NCBI RefSeq assembly: GCF_905220705.1 | Contig: NZ_CAJNAT010000008.1 | Location: forward strand, 186,001-250,000 | Direction: 5' to 3' | Origin: Paraburkholderia domus | GTDB taxonomy: Bacteria > Pseudomonadota > Gammaproteobacteria > Burkholderiales > Burkholderiaceae | DNA length: 64,000 nt | In this document: piece by piece, positions 8,728 through 17,000 of the stretch | How the letters are laid out: every line of letters starts with the position of its first letter | Numbering within the stretch: position 1 is the first letter of the stretch | Translations under genes and position numbers: made by a program | Notes under the pieces: model-generated | The model's input: the letters and a program-made list of their open reading frames with translations, nothing else | Told to the model about the DNA's origin: nothing | The model's database searches: none

Positions 8728-9318
8728 TTATCGAACGTTGTGAACCTTACGAACCTCGCGAATTTCGCCTACATCGGCCTGCGCCTGCAAAAAAGCAATC
8801 AGTGCGTGCCCCGCTTCTTCCAGCGTCCCGGAATTGTCGATCGTCGTACACCGAATCCCTTCCGGCAGCGAAAACGGTGCCCGTCGTGCAAGCCTGGCCG
8901 CAACCTGTTCCGCCGACTCACGCGCCCGCGCGCCAAGCCGTGCTTCGAGAATATGTGGCGCTGCGTCCACATGCACGACTTCCGTCTGCGGATAACGCGC
9001 CAGCGTATGCTGCAAATGCTGACGCGACCCGTTGACGACCACCGTGCAACCGCGAGCAAGCCATGCATCGAGTTCGATGCCGATGCCATAACGCAGTGAG
9101 TGGCTCGACCATTCGAGCGCGAACAGGCCGAGTACCGAACGCGCCGCGAACTCTTCGACGCTCAACGCAATATGCTCTTCACCGTTACCGCTCGGCCGCG
9201 TGATGTAGCGATGCGCAAACAGAATCGGCTCGCCCATCAGGTGGCGACGCGCAAAGACCAGCAATGAATCCTTGCCTGCGCCGGACGGCCCCATTACATA
9301 GATCAAACGACCTGCCAT
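8728..9318 (-). CDS. phnN: Ribose 1,5-bisphosphate phosphokinase PhnN
   Basis: A 196-residue P-loop kinase of the guanylate-kinase fold. The start MAGRLIYVMGPSGAGKDSLL carries the Walker A GPSGAGKDS, and ITRPSGNGEEH matches the family's RYITRPxxxGEEH motif. PhnN converts ribose 1,5-bisphosphate to PRPP with ATP, the last step of the carbon-phosphorus lyase route. The frame is open upstream, but 9318 gives the canonical N-terminus. It starts two bases after the DUF1045 gene's stop, in a phnF-DUF1045-phnN operon divergent from phnGHIJKLM. Confidence 0.93.
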   Translation of the reverse strand: MAGRLIYVMGPSGAGKDSLLVFARRHLMGEPILFAHRYITRPSGNGEEHIALSVEEFAARSVLGLFALEWSSHSLRYGIGIELDAWLARGCTVVVNGSRQHLQHTLARYPQTEVVHVDAAPHILEARLGARARESAEQVAARLARRAPFSLPEGIRCTTIDNSGTLEEAGHALIAFLQAQADVGEIREVRKVHNVR

Positions 9319-9320
9319 TG

Positions 9321-10043
9321 TTAGGTCACCTCGCGGGTCTGAAACGGCACGCGCTGCCATAGGACAAACGGCTCGCCGGGCGCGGGTTCGACAAAGAGCG
9401 CCGCATGATCGATAGCGAGCGGCCCGAGCGCAGGCGTTTTCGCTTGCCACCATGCAACCAGCGTCGCGCGCTCATCCGCATCGGCGAGAGAACTGGATAG
9501 CGTCATGTGAAAACGGAATTCGTCGAAGACGTACGGATAACCCCATTCGATCAGCAATGCGCGTTGCCGTTCGCTCAACGGTGCCGCGAGACGACGCGCG
9601 AGGTCGGCGGCAGACGGCTTGGCGCGCAATCCGTGGAACGTTTGCAGCGCACTGGATGCAAGGTGACGAAGGTTCGCTTCGCCATCCGGGTCGGCCGGGC
9701 GTAGTGCGACGAAATCGCCGAGCGTCGCAGCTTCGACAGGTAGTGCGAATGGGCTTTGCGTGCTGGCCCAATCGCGCGCCGCACCCAGCAGATCTTGCTG
9801 AGTCGCACCTTCAGCAAGACGGAACGGTGCAACCAGCGTACCGTGCCAGCCATAGCGCCGCGGCGCTTCGGTCAGATCGGCCAGAGGGCGCGCCAGGTCT
9901 TCCGGTTGCGGCGAGACACATGGCTCGCCGCTTTCCGCATCACGCCCCAACCATGCCGAACCCGCCTGCCACCACGCCGACTCGCGCGACGGCGCGTAAT
10001 ACACCGCGAAACGTGCCTCGGCGCCCCATGCCGCGCCGCTCAT
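9321..10043 (-). CDS. DUF1045 phosphonate-operon protein, 2H phosphoesterase-like
   Basis: A 240-residue protein of the DUF1045 group that recurs in C-P lyase operons. Two H-x-T-L motifs are visible, HGTL at about residue 67 and HMTL at about 179, the signature of the 2H phosphoesterase superfamily (RNA 2',3'-cyclic phosphodiesterase and ligase relatives). The start at 10043 overlaps the phnF stop by four bases (ATGA), so it is coupled to the regulator and to phnN. No PhnP gene is present in this locus; PhnP normally opens phosphoribosyl 1,2-cyclic phosphate. A cyclic phosphodiesterase role here is inference from motif plus context. Confidence 0.85.
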   Translation of the reverse strand: MSGAAWGAEARFAVYYAPSRESAWWQAGSAWLGRDAESGEPCVSPQPEDLARPLADLTEAPRRYGWHGTLVAPFRLAEGATQQDLLGAARDWASTQSPFALPVEAATLGDFVALRPADPDGEANLRHLASSALQTFHGLRAKPSAADLARRLAAPLSERQRALLIEWGYPYVFDEFRFHMTLSSSLADADERATLVAWWQAKTPALGPLAIDHAALFVEPAPGEPFVLWQRVPFQTREVT

Positions 10044-10798
10044 ACGTCCTGCTCCACCAGCAACTGCACACGGTCCGCCGCGAAATGCGTGAAGCCGTAT
10101 TTGATCGGTGTGCCTTCCAGATCGACGTCGACATTTTCGACCCATAACACCGGCTGTTGCCGGTTGATATTCAAACGCCGCGCCACTTCCGGCTCAGGCA
10201 GCACGCTGCCAATACGGCTCCACTTACGCAGATAATCGCTCACGCCCAATTCAGCCATCGACCTCGTGATGCTGCCGGTACGCTCGAGTACCGCTGGCAA
10301 ATCCGGAAAACGCGCGGCCGGATACCAGTTGCGTGCGAACGTGAGCGGCACACCATCCGATTCGTGCAGCGTCTCGATCCGGTAGACCAACGCGCCCGCC
10401 CGCAAGCCAAGCGCCTTCGCGACACTCGGCTCGGCCTTCACGCGCGCGGCCGACAACATCGTGCCCGCCGCCGCGTGATTCTGCTGCCGCAAGTTTTCTG
10501 TAAACCGCGTGCGCCGGCCAATCGTATAGTCGATCGCGCCGGGCTGCACGAACGTGCCACGCCCCTGCTCGACGCTGACGAGGCCCAGTGCGGCCAGACC
10601 GAGCATGGCGCGGCGCACGGTATGCCGGTTCACGTCGAAGCGTTTGGCCAGTTCGCCCTCGCTCGGCAGACGGCCTTCTTCGCCGAAGCCGCTCGCGGCG
10701 ATTTCCGCCGCCAGAATCTGCTCGATCTGCCGCCAGACGGCAACGCCCGCGCCGCGTTCGAGCAGCGTGCCCGGCGTCGCGTTGTCGTTCGATGTCAT
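10040..10798 (-). CDS. phnF: Phosphonate operon regulator PhnF (GntR/HutC family)
   Basis: A 252-residue GntR regulator of the HutC/UTRA subfamily. The winged helix lies at about residues 20-90 (LPSEGELAKRFDVNRHTVRRAM), and the UTRA ligand domain follows (VYRIETLHESDGVPLTFARNWYPAARFPDLPAVL). PhnF proteins repress phosphonate genes. It heads the phnF-DUF1045-phnN operon and is divergent from phnG, with 180 bases between the two starts that hold a strong palindrome (10912-10931). Length and domain order are normal. Confidence 0.92.
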   Translation of the reverse strand: MTSNDNATPGTLLERGAGVAVWRQIEQILAAEIAASGFGEEGRLPSEGELAKRFDVNRHTVRRAMLGLAALGLVSVEQGRGTFVQPGAIDYTIGRRTRFTENLRQQNHAAAGTMLSAARVKAEPSVAKALGLRAGALVYRIETLHESDGVPLTFARNWYPAARFPDLPAVLERTGSITRSMAELGVSDYLRKWSRIGSVLPEPEVARRLNINRQQPVLWVENVDVDLEGTPIKYGFTHFAADRVQLLVEQDV

Positions 10799-10911
10799 GG
10801 TGCTGTCATTCCCTTGGGTTCAAATATTCGTATGTTGTGCATTGTAGTGCGCAAGCCGTGATGGAAATGTGAAACGGCAGATCTGCGCTATAACGCCGGA
10901 CAAGCATACCC

Positions 10912-10931
10912 CTAAACGTCTAGACGTTTAG
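10912..10931. promoter_or_regulatory. 20-bp perfect palindrome, candidate PhnF operator
   Basis: CTAAACGTCTAGACGTTTAG reads identically on both strands and lies 48 bases before the phnG start, in the divergent phnF/phnG gap. Part of the right half (GTTTAGACG) continues with a second TAGACG element. HutC-type GntR proteins bind such symmetric sites. Assignment to PhnF is inferred from position and family. Confidence 0.75.
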
Positions 10932-10978
10932 ACGAATAGATGCTTAAATGATCACTCGCTGGATCAACAGGAACTTCG

Positions 10979-11464
10979 ATGAGTGCCACTTCCGCCTCGC
11001 CTTCCTCCGCCATGCGGCGCGCATGGATGGCCGTACTGGCCCGCACGCCGCGCGCCGATCTCGAAGCCGCACTGGAACGCGCGCTGCAAGGCGTCCCACC
11101 TCCCACTTACGACTGGCTGCGGCCACCCGAAATCGGCCTCGCGATGGTGCGCGGCCGCGTCGGCGGCAGCGGCGATCCGTTCAATCTCGGCGAAGCCACC
11201 GTCACACGCGCCACGTTGCGCTTGCGCGTCACCGGTGACGCAACCGCCGCCGTCGGCGTTGCATGTCATCTGGGCCGCGACCGCCGCCGCGCCGAACTGG
11301 CGGCGCTAGCAGACGCGCTGCTGCAAATGCCCGAGCACCACGCTGCCTTGCATCAGCAATTGATCGGACCGTTTGCCGAACAGCAGGCCGCTGAACGCGC
11401 TGCGCACCGGCAGGATGCTGCGTCGACACGCGTCGAATTCTTCACGATGGTCCGGGGCGACTGA
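10979..11464 (+). CDS. phnG: Phosphonate C-P lyase subunit PhnG
   Basis: A 161-residue PhnG protein, first gene of the plus-strand C-P lyase operon. Visible family features include the N-terminal RRAWMAVLARTPRADLEAAL and the LRPPEIGLAMVRGRVGGSGDPFNLGEATVTR core. PhnG is a structural subunit of the cytoplasmic PhnGHIJ complex that installs the ribosyl-triphosphate on phosphonates and splits the C-P bond. An AGGA ribosome site precedes the ATG. Its stop overlaps the phnH start by one base (TGATG). Confidence 0.95.
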   Translation: MSATSASPSSAMRRAWMAVLARTPRADLEAALERALQGVPPPTYDWLRPPEIGLAMVRGRVGGSGDPFNLGEATVTRATLRLRVTGDATAAVGVACHLGRDRRRAELAALADALLQMPEHHAALHQQLIGPFAEQQAAERAAHRQDAASTRVEFFTMVRGD

Positions 11465-12123
11465 TGGAAAACTCACAGATTGCATTGTCTACTTCATTGG
11501 CCACCTCATTGGCTACCTCATTGGCCACCTCATTGGCCACACTAACGCCTGGTTTTGCAGACCCGGTCCACGACACCCAAGCGGTATTCCGCACGTTGCT
11601 CGACGCGCTGTCGCGTCCCGGCACGGTGGGCGTCGTCGAAAACGGCTTGCCGGAGGTGCGGGCCACGCGCGCCGAGTTCGCCGCATTCGCCACGCTGCTC
11701 ACACTATGCGACTACGCCACGCCGGTATGGCTCGCACAACCCGATACGGCGCTCGGCTCGGCACTGCGCTTTCATACCGGCGCGCCGCTTGTCGACGAAC
11801 CCGGACAGGCCGCCTTCGCCTATATCCACGACGCAAGCGCAATGCCGGCGCTGGAAACCTTTCCTGTCGGTGAAGCAGAATCGCCTGAGCACTCTGTGAC
11901 GTTGCTGATCCGCGTCGAAGCACTCACGGGCGGCACCCCGGTCGTACTCAGCGGCCCCGGCATTCAGCACACCACGACGATCTCACCGATCGGCCTGCCC
12001 GAGCACTTCTGGCGCGAACGCGCCGCCCTCGCGCCGCTCTTTCCGTGCGGCATCGATTGTTATCTCGTCTGCGCCAGCATGTTGATCGGCCTGCCGCGCA
12101 CAACTCAAGCGAAGGTGAACTGA
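11464..12123 (+). CDS. phnH: Phosphonate C-P lyase subunit PhnH
   Basis: A 219-residue PhnH subunit. The conserved core begins GFADPVHDTQAVFRTLLDALSRPG near residue 30 and ends with LPRTTQ at the C-terminus. PhnH dimerises and joins PhnG, PhnI and PhnJ in the C-P lyase core complex. The oddity is the N-terminus: before the conserved core are four TSLA units encoded by a 12-bp tandem repeat, so this leader is probably not part of the fold. Stop and start overlap by one base with phnI. Otherwise normal length. Confidence 0.94.
   Translation: MENSQIALSTSLATSLATSLATSLATLTPGFADPVHDTQAVFRTLLDALSRPGTVGVVENGLPEVRATRAEFAAFATLLTLCDYATPVWLAQPDTALGSALRFHTGAPLVDEPGQAAFAYIHDASAMPALETFPVGEAESPEHSVTLLIRVEALTGGTPVVLSGPGIQHTTTISPIGLPEHFWRERAALAPLFPCGIDCYLVCASMLIGLPRTTQAKVN
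11491..11538 (+). repeat. 12-bp tandem repeat inside phnH, four copies
   Basis: Four consecutive 12-mers of the form ACCTCATTGGCC begin at 11491, 11503, 11515 and 11527, differing by single bases. Each encodes Thr-Ser-Leu-Ala in the phnH frame. Gain or loss of whole units would keep the frame, so length variation is expected to be tolerated. Confidence 0.95.
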
Positions 12124-13262
12124 TGTACGTTGCCGTCAAGGGTGGAGAACGTGCGATCGAAGCGTCGTGGCGTCTGCTCGACAAGGCGCGCCGCGGCGAT
12201 ACGCGGCTGCCCGAACTCAGCGTCGCGCAGATTCGCGAGCAATTGCGCCTCGCCGTCGCGCGAGTGATGGCCGAAGGCTCGGTCTACGACGAAGAACTCG
12301 CCGCGCTCGCGATCAAACAGGCCGCAGGCGATCTGGTCGAAGCGATCTTTCTGCTGCGTGCGTACCGCACCACGTTGCCGCGTTTCGGCTACACGCAGGC
12401 GATCGATACGGAGGCCATGCAAGTGGAGCGCCGCATTTCGGCGACGTTCAAGGACGTGCCCGGCGGCCAGTTGCTCGGCGCGACTTACGATTACACGCAG
12501 CGTCTGCTGGATTTCGCGTTGCTCGCCGAAGGCGATGCCGGAACCGATGCGGCCGCAATCCCGTCCTCCCCTCAAGCCGCTCCGTCCGCGGCAGAGGCGA
12601 TGCCGCGCGTGGTCGCGCTGCTCGACAAGGAAGGCCTGATCGAACAGGAGTGCCCCACGCCGCAAGCGCCGGAACCCGGCGACCTCTCGCGCGAGCCGCT
12701 CGCGTTTCCCGCGAGCCGCGCCACGCGTTTGCAGAATCTCGCTCGCGGCGACGAAGGCTTCCTGCTCGCCATGGGCTACGCCACCCAACGGGGCTACGCG
12801 CATTCGCATCCGTTTGCCGGCGAGATCCGCTTCGGCACGATCGCCGTCGAAATGGAACTCGACGAGTTGGGCGAGACGGTCGAAATCGGCGACATCGATG
12901 TCACCGAATGCCAGATGATCAACCAGTTCGCCGGCAGCGGCAACGTGCCGCCTGCCTTCACGCAAGGCTATGGCCTCGCGTTCGGACACTCGGAGCGCAA
13001 AGCGATGGCGATGGCGCTGGTGGACCGCGCGTTGCGCGCTGAGGAGCTCGGCGAAACGCTCGCGTCGCCGACGCAAGACATCGAATTCATGCTCTCGCAT
13101 AGCGACAACGTCGAAGCGTCCGGCTTCGTTCAGCATCTGAAATTGCCTCACTACGTCGACTTCCAGTCCGAACTCGAACTCGTGCGACGCCTGCGGGCCC
13201 AACACGGCGTAGAGGATAAAGATCAGGACAAGGATCAGGATCAGCAGGAGCAAGCCGCATGA
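12123..13262 (+). CDS. phnI: C-P lyase nucleosidase subunit PhnI
   Basis: A 379-residue PhnI subunit starting MYVAVKGGERAIEASW, the canonical PhnI N-terminus. PhnI, with PhnG, PhnH and PhnL, transfers the ribose triphosphate of ATP to the phosphonate, displacing adenine. The core shows TQGYGLAFGHSERKAMAMALVDRAL near residue 280 and LSHSDNVEASGFVQHLKLPHYVDFQSEL near residue 325. The C-terminal tail is a run of DKDQ-type acidic and polar residues. The start overlaps the phnH stop by one base; the end overlaps phnJ by four. Confidence 0.95.
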   Translation: MYVAVKGGERAIEASWRLLDKARRGDTRLPELSVAQIREQLRLAVARVMAEGSVYDEELAALAIKQAAGDLVEAIFLLRAYRTTLPRFGYTQAIDTEAMQVERRISATFKDVPGGQLLGATYDYTQRLLDFALLAEGDAGTDAAAIPSSPQAAPSAAEAMPRVVALLDKEGLIEQECPTPQAPEPGDLSREPLAFPASRATRLQNLARGDEGFLLAMGYATQRGYAHSHPFAGEIRFGTIAVEMELDELGETVEIGDIDVTECQMINQFAGSGNVPPAFTQGYGLAFGHSERKAMAMALVDRALRAEELGETLASPTQDIEFMLSHSDNVEASGFVQHLKLPHYVDFQSELELVRRLRAQHGVEDKDQDKDQDQQEQAA

Positions 13263-14182
13263 ACGCGCCGGACACTTCACTCACCACGGCTTCGTACGAC
13301 AGCGCCGCGGACGGCTACAACTTCGCCTACCTCGACGAACAGACCAAGCGCATGCTGCGCCGCGCGTTGCTCAAGGCGGTCGCCGTGCCGGGCTATCAGG
13401 TGCCGTTCGGCTCGCGGGAAATGCCCTTGCCTTACGGCTGGGGCACGGGCGGCATTCAGGTAACGGCGGCGATCATCGGCAAGAACGATACGCTGAAGGT
13501 CATCGATCAGGGCTCCGACGAAACCACCAACGCGGTCAACATCCGCCGTTTCTTCGCACGCACCACGGGCGTGGCGACCACGCGCCGCACGACCGAAGCG
13601 ACGATCGTCCAGACACGTCACCGGATTCCCGAGGCCCCGCTCACCGACACGCAGATTCTGGTCTATCAGGTGCCGATGCCCGAACCGTTATACAAGCTGG
13701 AACCGCGCGCTACCGAATGCAAGAAGCTGCACGCACTGGCCGACTACGGGTTGATCAGCGTGAAGCTGTACGAGGACATCGTCCATCACGGCAGCATCGC
13801 CACCACGTACGACTACCCGGTGATGGTCAATCACCGCTATCTGAGCTCGCCGTCACCGATTCCGAAGTTCGACAACCCGAAGATGCATATGAACCCCGCG
13901 CTGCAATTGTTCGGCGCCGGCCGCGAGCGGCGTATCTACGCCATACCGCCCTACACCGCCGTGCGCAGTCTCGACTTCGACGATCATCCGTTCGAAGTGC
14001 AGAAGTGGCAGCATGCGTGTGCGCTGTGTGGATCGACAGAAAGCTTCCTCGACGAAATGATCGTCGACGACGCCGGCAAGCGCATGTTCGTGTGCTCGGA
14101 TAGCGACTACTGCCATGACCGCCGCGGCGATCAGGACCTCGAGCTGCCGTCATACGAAACGCGCAAAGGAGAAACCGCATGA
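13259..14182 (+). CDS. phnJ: Carbon-phosphorus lyase radical SAM enzyme PhnJ
   Basis: A 307-residue PhnJ. This radical SAM enzyme cleaves the C-P bond of ribosyl-1-phosphonate 5-phosphate, giving the alkane and phosphoribosyl 1,2-cyclic phosphate. Four cysteines at about residues 254, 257, 279 and 285 have spacing +3, +22 and +6, matching the [4Fe-4S] ligands and the catalytic cysteine known for the E. coli enzyme. The body is strongly conserved (YNFAYLDEQTKRMLRRALLK, LPYGWGTGGIQVTAAI). It overlaps phnI and phnK by four bases each. Confidence 0.96.
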   Translation: MNAPDTSLTTASYDSAADGYNFAYLDEQTKRMLRRALLKAVAVPGYQVPFGSREMPLPYGWGTGGIQVTAAIIGKNDTLKVIDQGSDETTNAVNIRRFFARTTGVATTRRTTEATIVQTRHRIPEAPLTDTQILVYQVPMPEPLYKLEPRATECKKLHALADYGLISVKLYEDIVHHGSIATTYDYPVMVNHRYLSSPSPIPKFDNPKMHMNPALQLFGAGRERRIYAIPPYTAVRSLDFDDHPFEVQKWQHACALCGSTESFLDEMIVDDAGKRMFVCSDSDYCHDRRGDQDLELPSYETRKGETA

Positions 14183-14949
14183 CGCCGCTGTTGAGCGCCC
14201 GTTCGCTCACCAAACAATATGGCGGCCGCAACGGCTGCAGGAACGTCAGCTTCGATCTGTATCCGGGCGAAGTGCTGTGCATCGTCGGCGAATCCGGCTC
14301 GGGCAAGACCACGCTGCTCAACGCACTCGCCCTGAAAACCGAAACCGATAGCGGCTCGCTCCACTACACGGCCACGCATGGCGAAAAGCTCGATCTGCTT
14401 GCGCTGTCCGAACCGCGCCGGCGTCTGTTGATGCGTACCGAGTGGGGCTTCGTGCAGCAGAATCCGCGCGACGGCCTGCGTAGCGGCGTCTCCGCCGGCG
14501 CGAATATCGGCGAGCCGTTGATGGCCGTCGGTGCCCGCCACTACGGCAAGATCCGTCACACGGCGACGCAATGGATGGAGCGCGTCGAACTCGACGCCAC
14601 CCGCATCGACGAATTGCCTTCGGCGTTTTCCGGCGGCATGCAGCAGCGTTTGCAGATCGCGCGGAATCTCGTCACCGGTCCACGCCTCGTCTTCATGGAC
14701 GAGCCGACTGCCGGTCTCGACGTCTCGGTGCAGGCGCGCCTGCTCGATCTGCTGCGCACGTTGACGTCCACCCTGCATCTGTCGGTATTGATCGTGACGC
14801 ACGATATCGGCGTGGCGCGCCTGCTTGCGCATCGCTTGATGGTCATGCAAGGCGGCGAAGTGGTCGAAGCCGGGCTGACGGACCAGGTGCTCGACGATCC
14901 GCAACATCCGTACACGCAAACGCTGGTTTCCTCGGTTCTGCCGGTTTGA
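14179..14949 (+). CDS. phnK: C-P lyase ABC-type ATPase PhnK
   Basis: A 256-residue ABC ATPase with Walker A GESGSGKTT near residue 38, signature FSGGMQQRLQIARNL near residue 153 and Walker B LVFMDEPTAGLDV. Despite resembling transport ATPases, PhnK docks onto the PhnJ side of the C-P lyase core rather than a membrane permease. It starts inside the last codon of phnJ (ATGA overlap) and is followed by phnL eight bases later. Confidence 0.94.
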   Translation: MTPLLSARSLTKQYGGRNGCRNVSFDLYPGEVLCIVGESGSGKTTLLNALALKTETDSGSLHYTATHGEKLDLLALSEPRRRLLMRTEWGFVQQNPRDGLRSGVSAGANIGEPLMAVGARHYGKIRHTATQWMERVELDATRIDELPSAFSGGMQQRLQIARNLVTGPRLVFMDEPTAGLDVSVQARLLDLLRTLTSTLHLSVLIVTHDIGVARLLAHRLMVMQGGEVVEAGLTDQVLDDPQHPYTQTLVSSVLPV

Positions 14950-14957
14950 GGCTCACA

Positions 14958-15725
14958 ATGCGATCCATTGAAACAAGCAAGGAATCCCACGCCGTTGAAC
15001 GCGCGTTCATCGACAACAATGCATTGATGCTGCGCGCGGTCGGCATTGGCAAGACCTTCACGCTGCACGGCCAGGGCGGGGTGCAGATCGAAGCGCTCGC
15101 CGGTGTGTCGCTCGATGTTGAACGCGGCGAGTGTGTCGTGCTGGTCGGGCCTTCAGGCGCCGGCAAGAGTACGCTGCTACGCTGTTTGTACGGCAACTAC
15201 CTGGCCAGTACAGGCTCGATTGCAATTCGCGACGCGGCGGCGGATGACAAGCCGCCGGTGTCCATCACCGGCGCCGAGCCGCACGACGTGTTGCGCCTGC
15301 GCCGCGGCGTGGTCGGCTACGTCAGCCAGTTTCTGCGCGTGATTCCGCGCGTGCCGACGCTTACGCTCGTCGCCGAACCGTTGCTGTCGCGCGGCGTGGC
15401 GGAAGATGAAGCCCGTGCGCGTGCCGCTGCCCTGCTGGCGAGGTTGAACGTGCCCGAGCGGCTGTGGTCGTTAGCGCCGGCCACCTTTTCCGGCGGCGAA
15501 CAGCAGCGCGTAAACATCGCCCGCGGGTTGATCGCCGGGCACCCGGTGCTGCTGCTCGACGAGCCGACAGCCTCGCTCGACGCGGAGAACCGCGACGTCG
15601 TCGCCGATCTGATCGTCGAAGCACGCGAGCGAGGCGCGGCAATCGTCGGGATCTTTCACGACGAAGATACCCGCAACAAGGTTGCCACGCGCCGCCTCGA
15701 ACTCCAGCCGCCGCTGCGTCACTAA
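14958..15725 (+). CDS. phnL: C-P lyase ABC-type ATPase PhnL
   Basis: A 255-residue ABC ATPase: Walker A GPSGAGKST, signature FSGGEQQRVNIARGLI, Walker B VLLLDEPTASLDAENR. PhnL is required with PhnG, PhnH and PhnI for attaching the phosphonate to ribose and also docks on the C-P lyase complex. A stretch of about 25 residues precedes the usual PhnL N-terminus (LRAVGIGKTFTLHGQGG), so translation may begin at an internal codon such as the ATG at 15027. A 13-bp tandem repeat array fills most of the gap before phnM. Confidence 0.93.
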   Translation: MRSIETSKESHAVERAFIDNNALMLRAVGIGKTFTLHGQGGVQIEALAGVSLDVERGECVVLVGPSGAGKSTLLRCLYGNYLASTGSIAIRDAAADDKPPVSITGAEPHDVLRLRRGVVGYVSQFLRVIPRVPTLTLVAEPLLSRGVAEDEARARAAALLARLNVPERLWSLAPATFSGGEQQRVNIARGLIAGHPVLLLDEPTASLDAENRDVVADLIVEARERGAAIVGIFHDEDTRNKVATRRLELQPPLRH

Positions 15726-15740
15726 TTGACACGAAACGGC

Positions 15741-15831
15741 ACTAAACTGAACCACTGAGCTGAAACACTGAGCTGAAACACTGAGCTGAAACATTGAGTC
15801 GAAGCACCGGGTCGAAACACTGCGCTGCGAC
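15741..15831. repeat. 13-bp tandem repeat array between phnL and phnM, seven units
   Basis: Seven back-to-back 13-mers run from 15741 to 15831. Units 2-4 are identical (ACTGAGCTGAAAC); units 1 and 5-7 have diverged by several bases. The array sits in the 133-base gap of the otherwise tightly packed phn operon and ends 27 bases before the phnM start. Confidence 0.9.
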
Positions 15832-15858
15832 ACTCAAGACAGACTACGGAGCAAGTCG

Positions 15859-16992
15859 ATGTTGATCAAGAACGCTCGCATCGTGACGCGAGACGACGTA
15901 TTTACCGGCATGCTACGCATCGAAGACGGCGTGATTCGCGACGTCGAGCGCGGCACGACCTCGGCGCGCGAAGCGGAAGATTGGGACGGCGACTATCTGT
16001 TGCCGGGCCTGATCGAACTGCACACGGATAACCTCGAAAAGCATCTGGCGCCGCGTCCGGGCGTGCAATGGAATACCGATGCCGCCTTCGTGATTCACGA
16101 CGCGCAAGTGGCGGCGGCCGGCATCACCACGGTGTTCGATTCCCTCGCAATCGGTTCGCGCTCGAACGTCGGGCTGCGCGGCCGCGATCTGCAAACGCAA
16201 TGCGCCGAATCCCTCACGCGCTTCTCCGAACGCAAGCTGCTGCGCGCCGAACACTTTCTGCATCTGCGCTGCGAAATCGCCACCGCCGATGTCGTGGATG
16301 TATTCGATTCGTTGTGCGCGCATCCGCTGCTGCGGCTTGCCTCGGTGATGGATCACACGCCCGGCCAACGTCAATGGCACGACCGGGAACAATGGCGCCG
16401 CTTCCAGGAGCGCAACGGCAAGCTGACTGACGAACACGTGGCGACCGCGCTGGCCGAACTATCCGTGGAACAGGAACGTTATGCCGACGCGCACCGCCGC
16501 GAGATCGTGGCGCGCTGCAAGCAGCTCGGCATTCCGGTGGCAAGCCATGACGACACGCTGATCGAGCACGTCGAACAGGCCAAGGCAGAAGGCATCGTGC
16601 TGGCCGAATTCCCGACCACCCGCGTCGCCGCCGAGGCGGCACGCGAGCACGGCATTTCGACCATCATGGGGGCGCCGAATATCGTGCGCGGCGGCTCGCA
16701 CTCCGGCAACGTGTCGGCGCTCGAACTGGCGCAGGCGGACTTGCTCGATATTCTGTCGTCGGACTACGTGCCGTCCAGTTTGATGACTGCCGTGTTCGAG
16801 CTGGTTAGCAAGGCCGGCTGGACCCTGCCGCGCGCAATGGCGACTGTGTCGGCCGAACCGGCTCGTACCGCCGGCTTGCACGACCGCGGTGCAATCGCAC
16901 CGGGTTTGCGCGCGGACTTCGTGCGGGTGACGATGCTCGACACGCTGCCGGTGCCGAGAGCGACGTATCGCGCCGGCGCGCGGATCGTCTGA
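15859..16992 (+). CDS. phnM: Ribosyl phosphonate triphosphate pyrophosphohydrolase PhnM
   Basis: A 377-residue amidohydrolase-superfamily enzyme. LLPGLIELHTDNLEKHLAPRPG carries the first metal motif (HxD), and VASHDDTLIEH and the late SSDYVPSSL provide further ligands. PhnM removes pyrophosphate from alpha-D-ribose 1-methylphosphonate 5-triphosphate, preparing the substrate for PhnJ. It closes the operon and is convergent with a small gene nine bases away. A GGAG ribosome site precedes the ATG at good spacing. Confidence 0.95.
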   Translation: MLIKNARIVTRDDVFTGMLRIEDGVIRDVERGTTSAREAEDWDGDYLLPGLIELHTDNLEKHLAPRPGVQWNTDAAFVIHDAQVAAAGITTVFDSLAIGSRSNVGLRGRDLQTQCAESLTRFSERKLLRAEHFLHLRCEIATADVVDVFDSLCAHPLLRLASVMDHTPGQRQWHDREQWRRFQERNGKLTDEHVATALAELSVEQERYADAHRREIVARCKQLGIPVASHDDTLIEHVEQAKAEGIVLAEFPTTRVAAEAAREHGISTIMGAPNIVRGGSHSGNVSALELAQADLLDILSSDYVPSSLMTAVFELVSKAGWTLPRAMATVSAEPARTAGLHDRGAIAPGLRADFVRVTMLDTLPVPRATYRAGARIV

Positions 16993-17000
16993 CGATGTTT

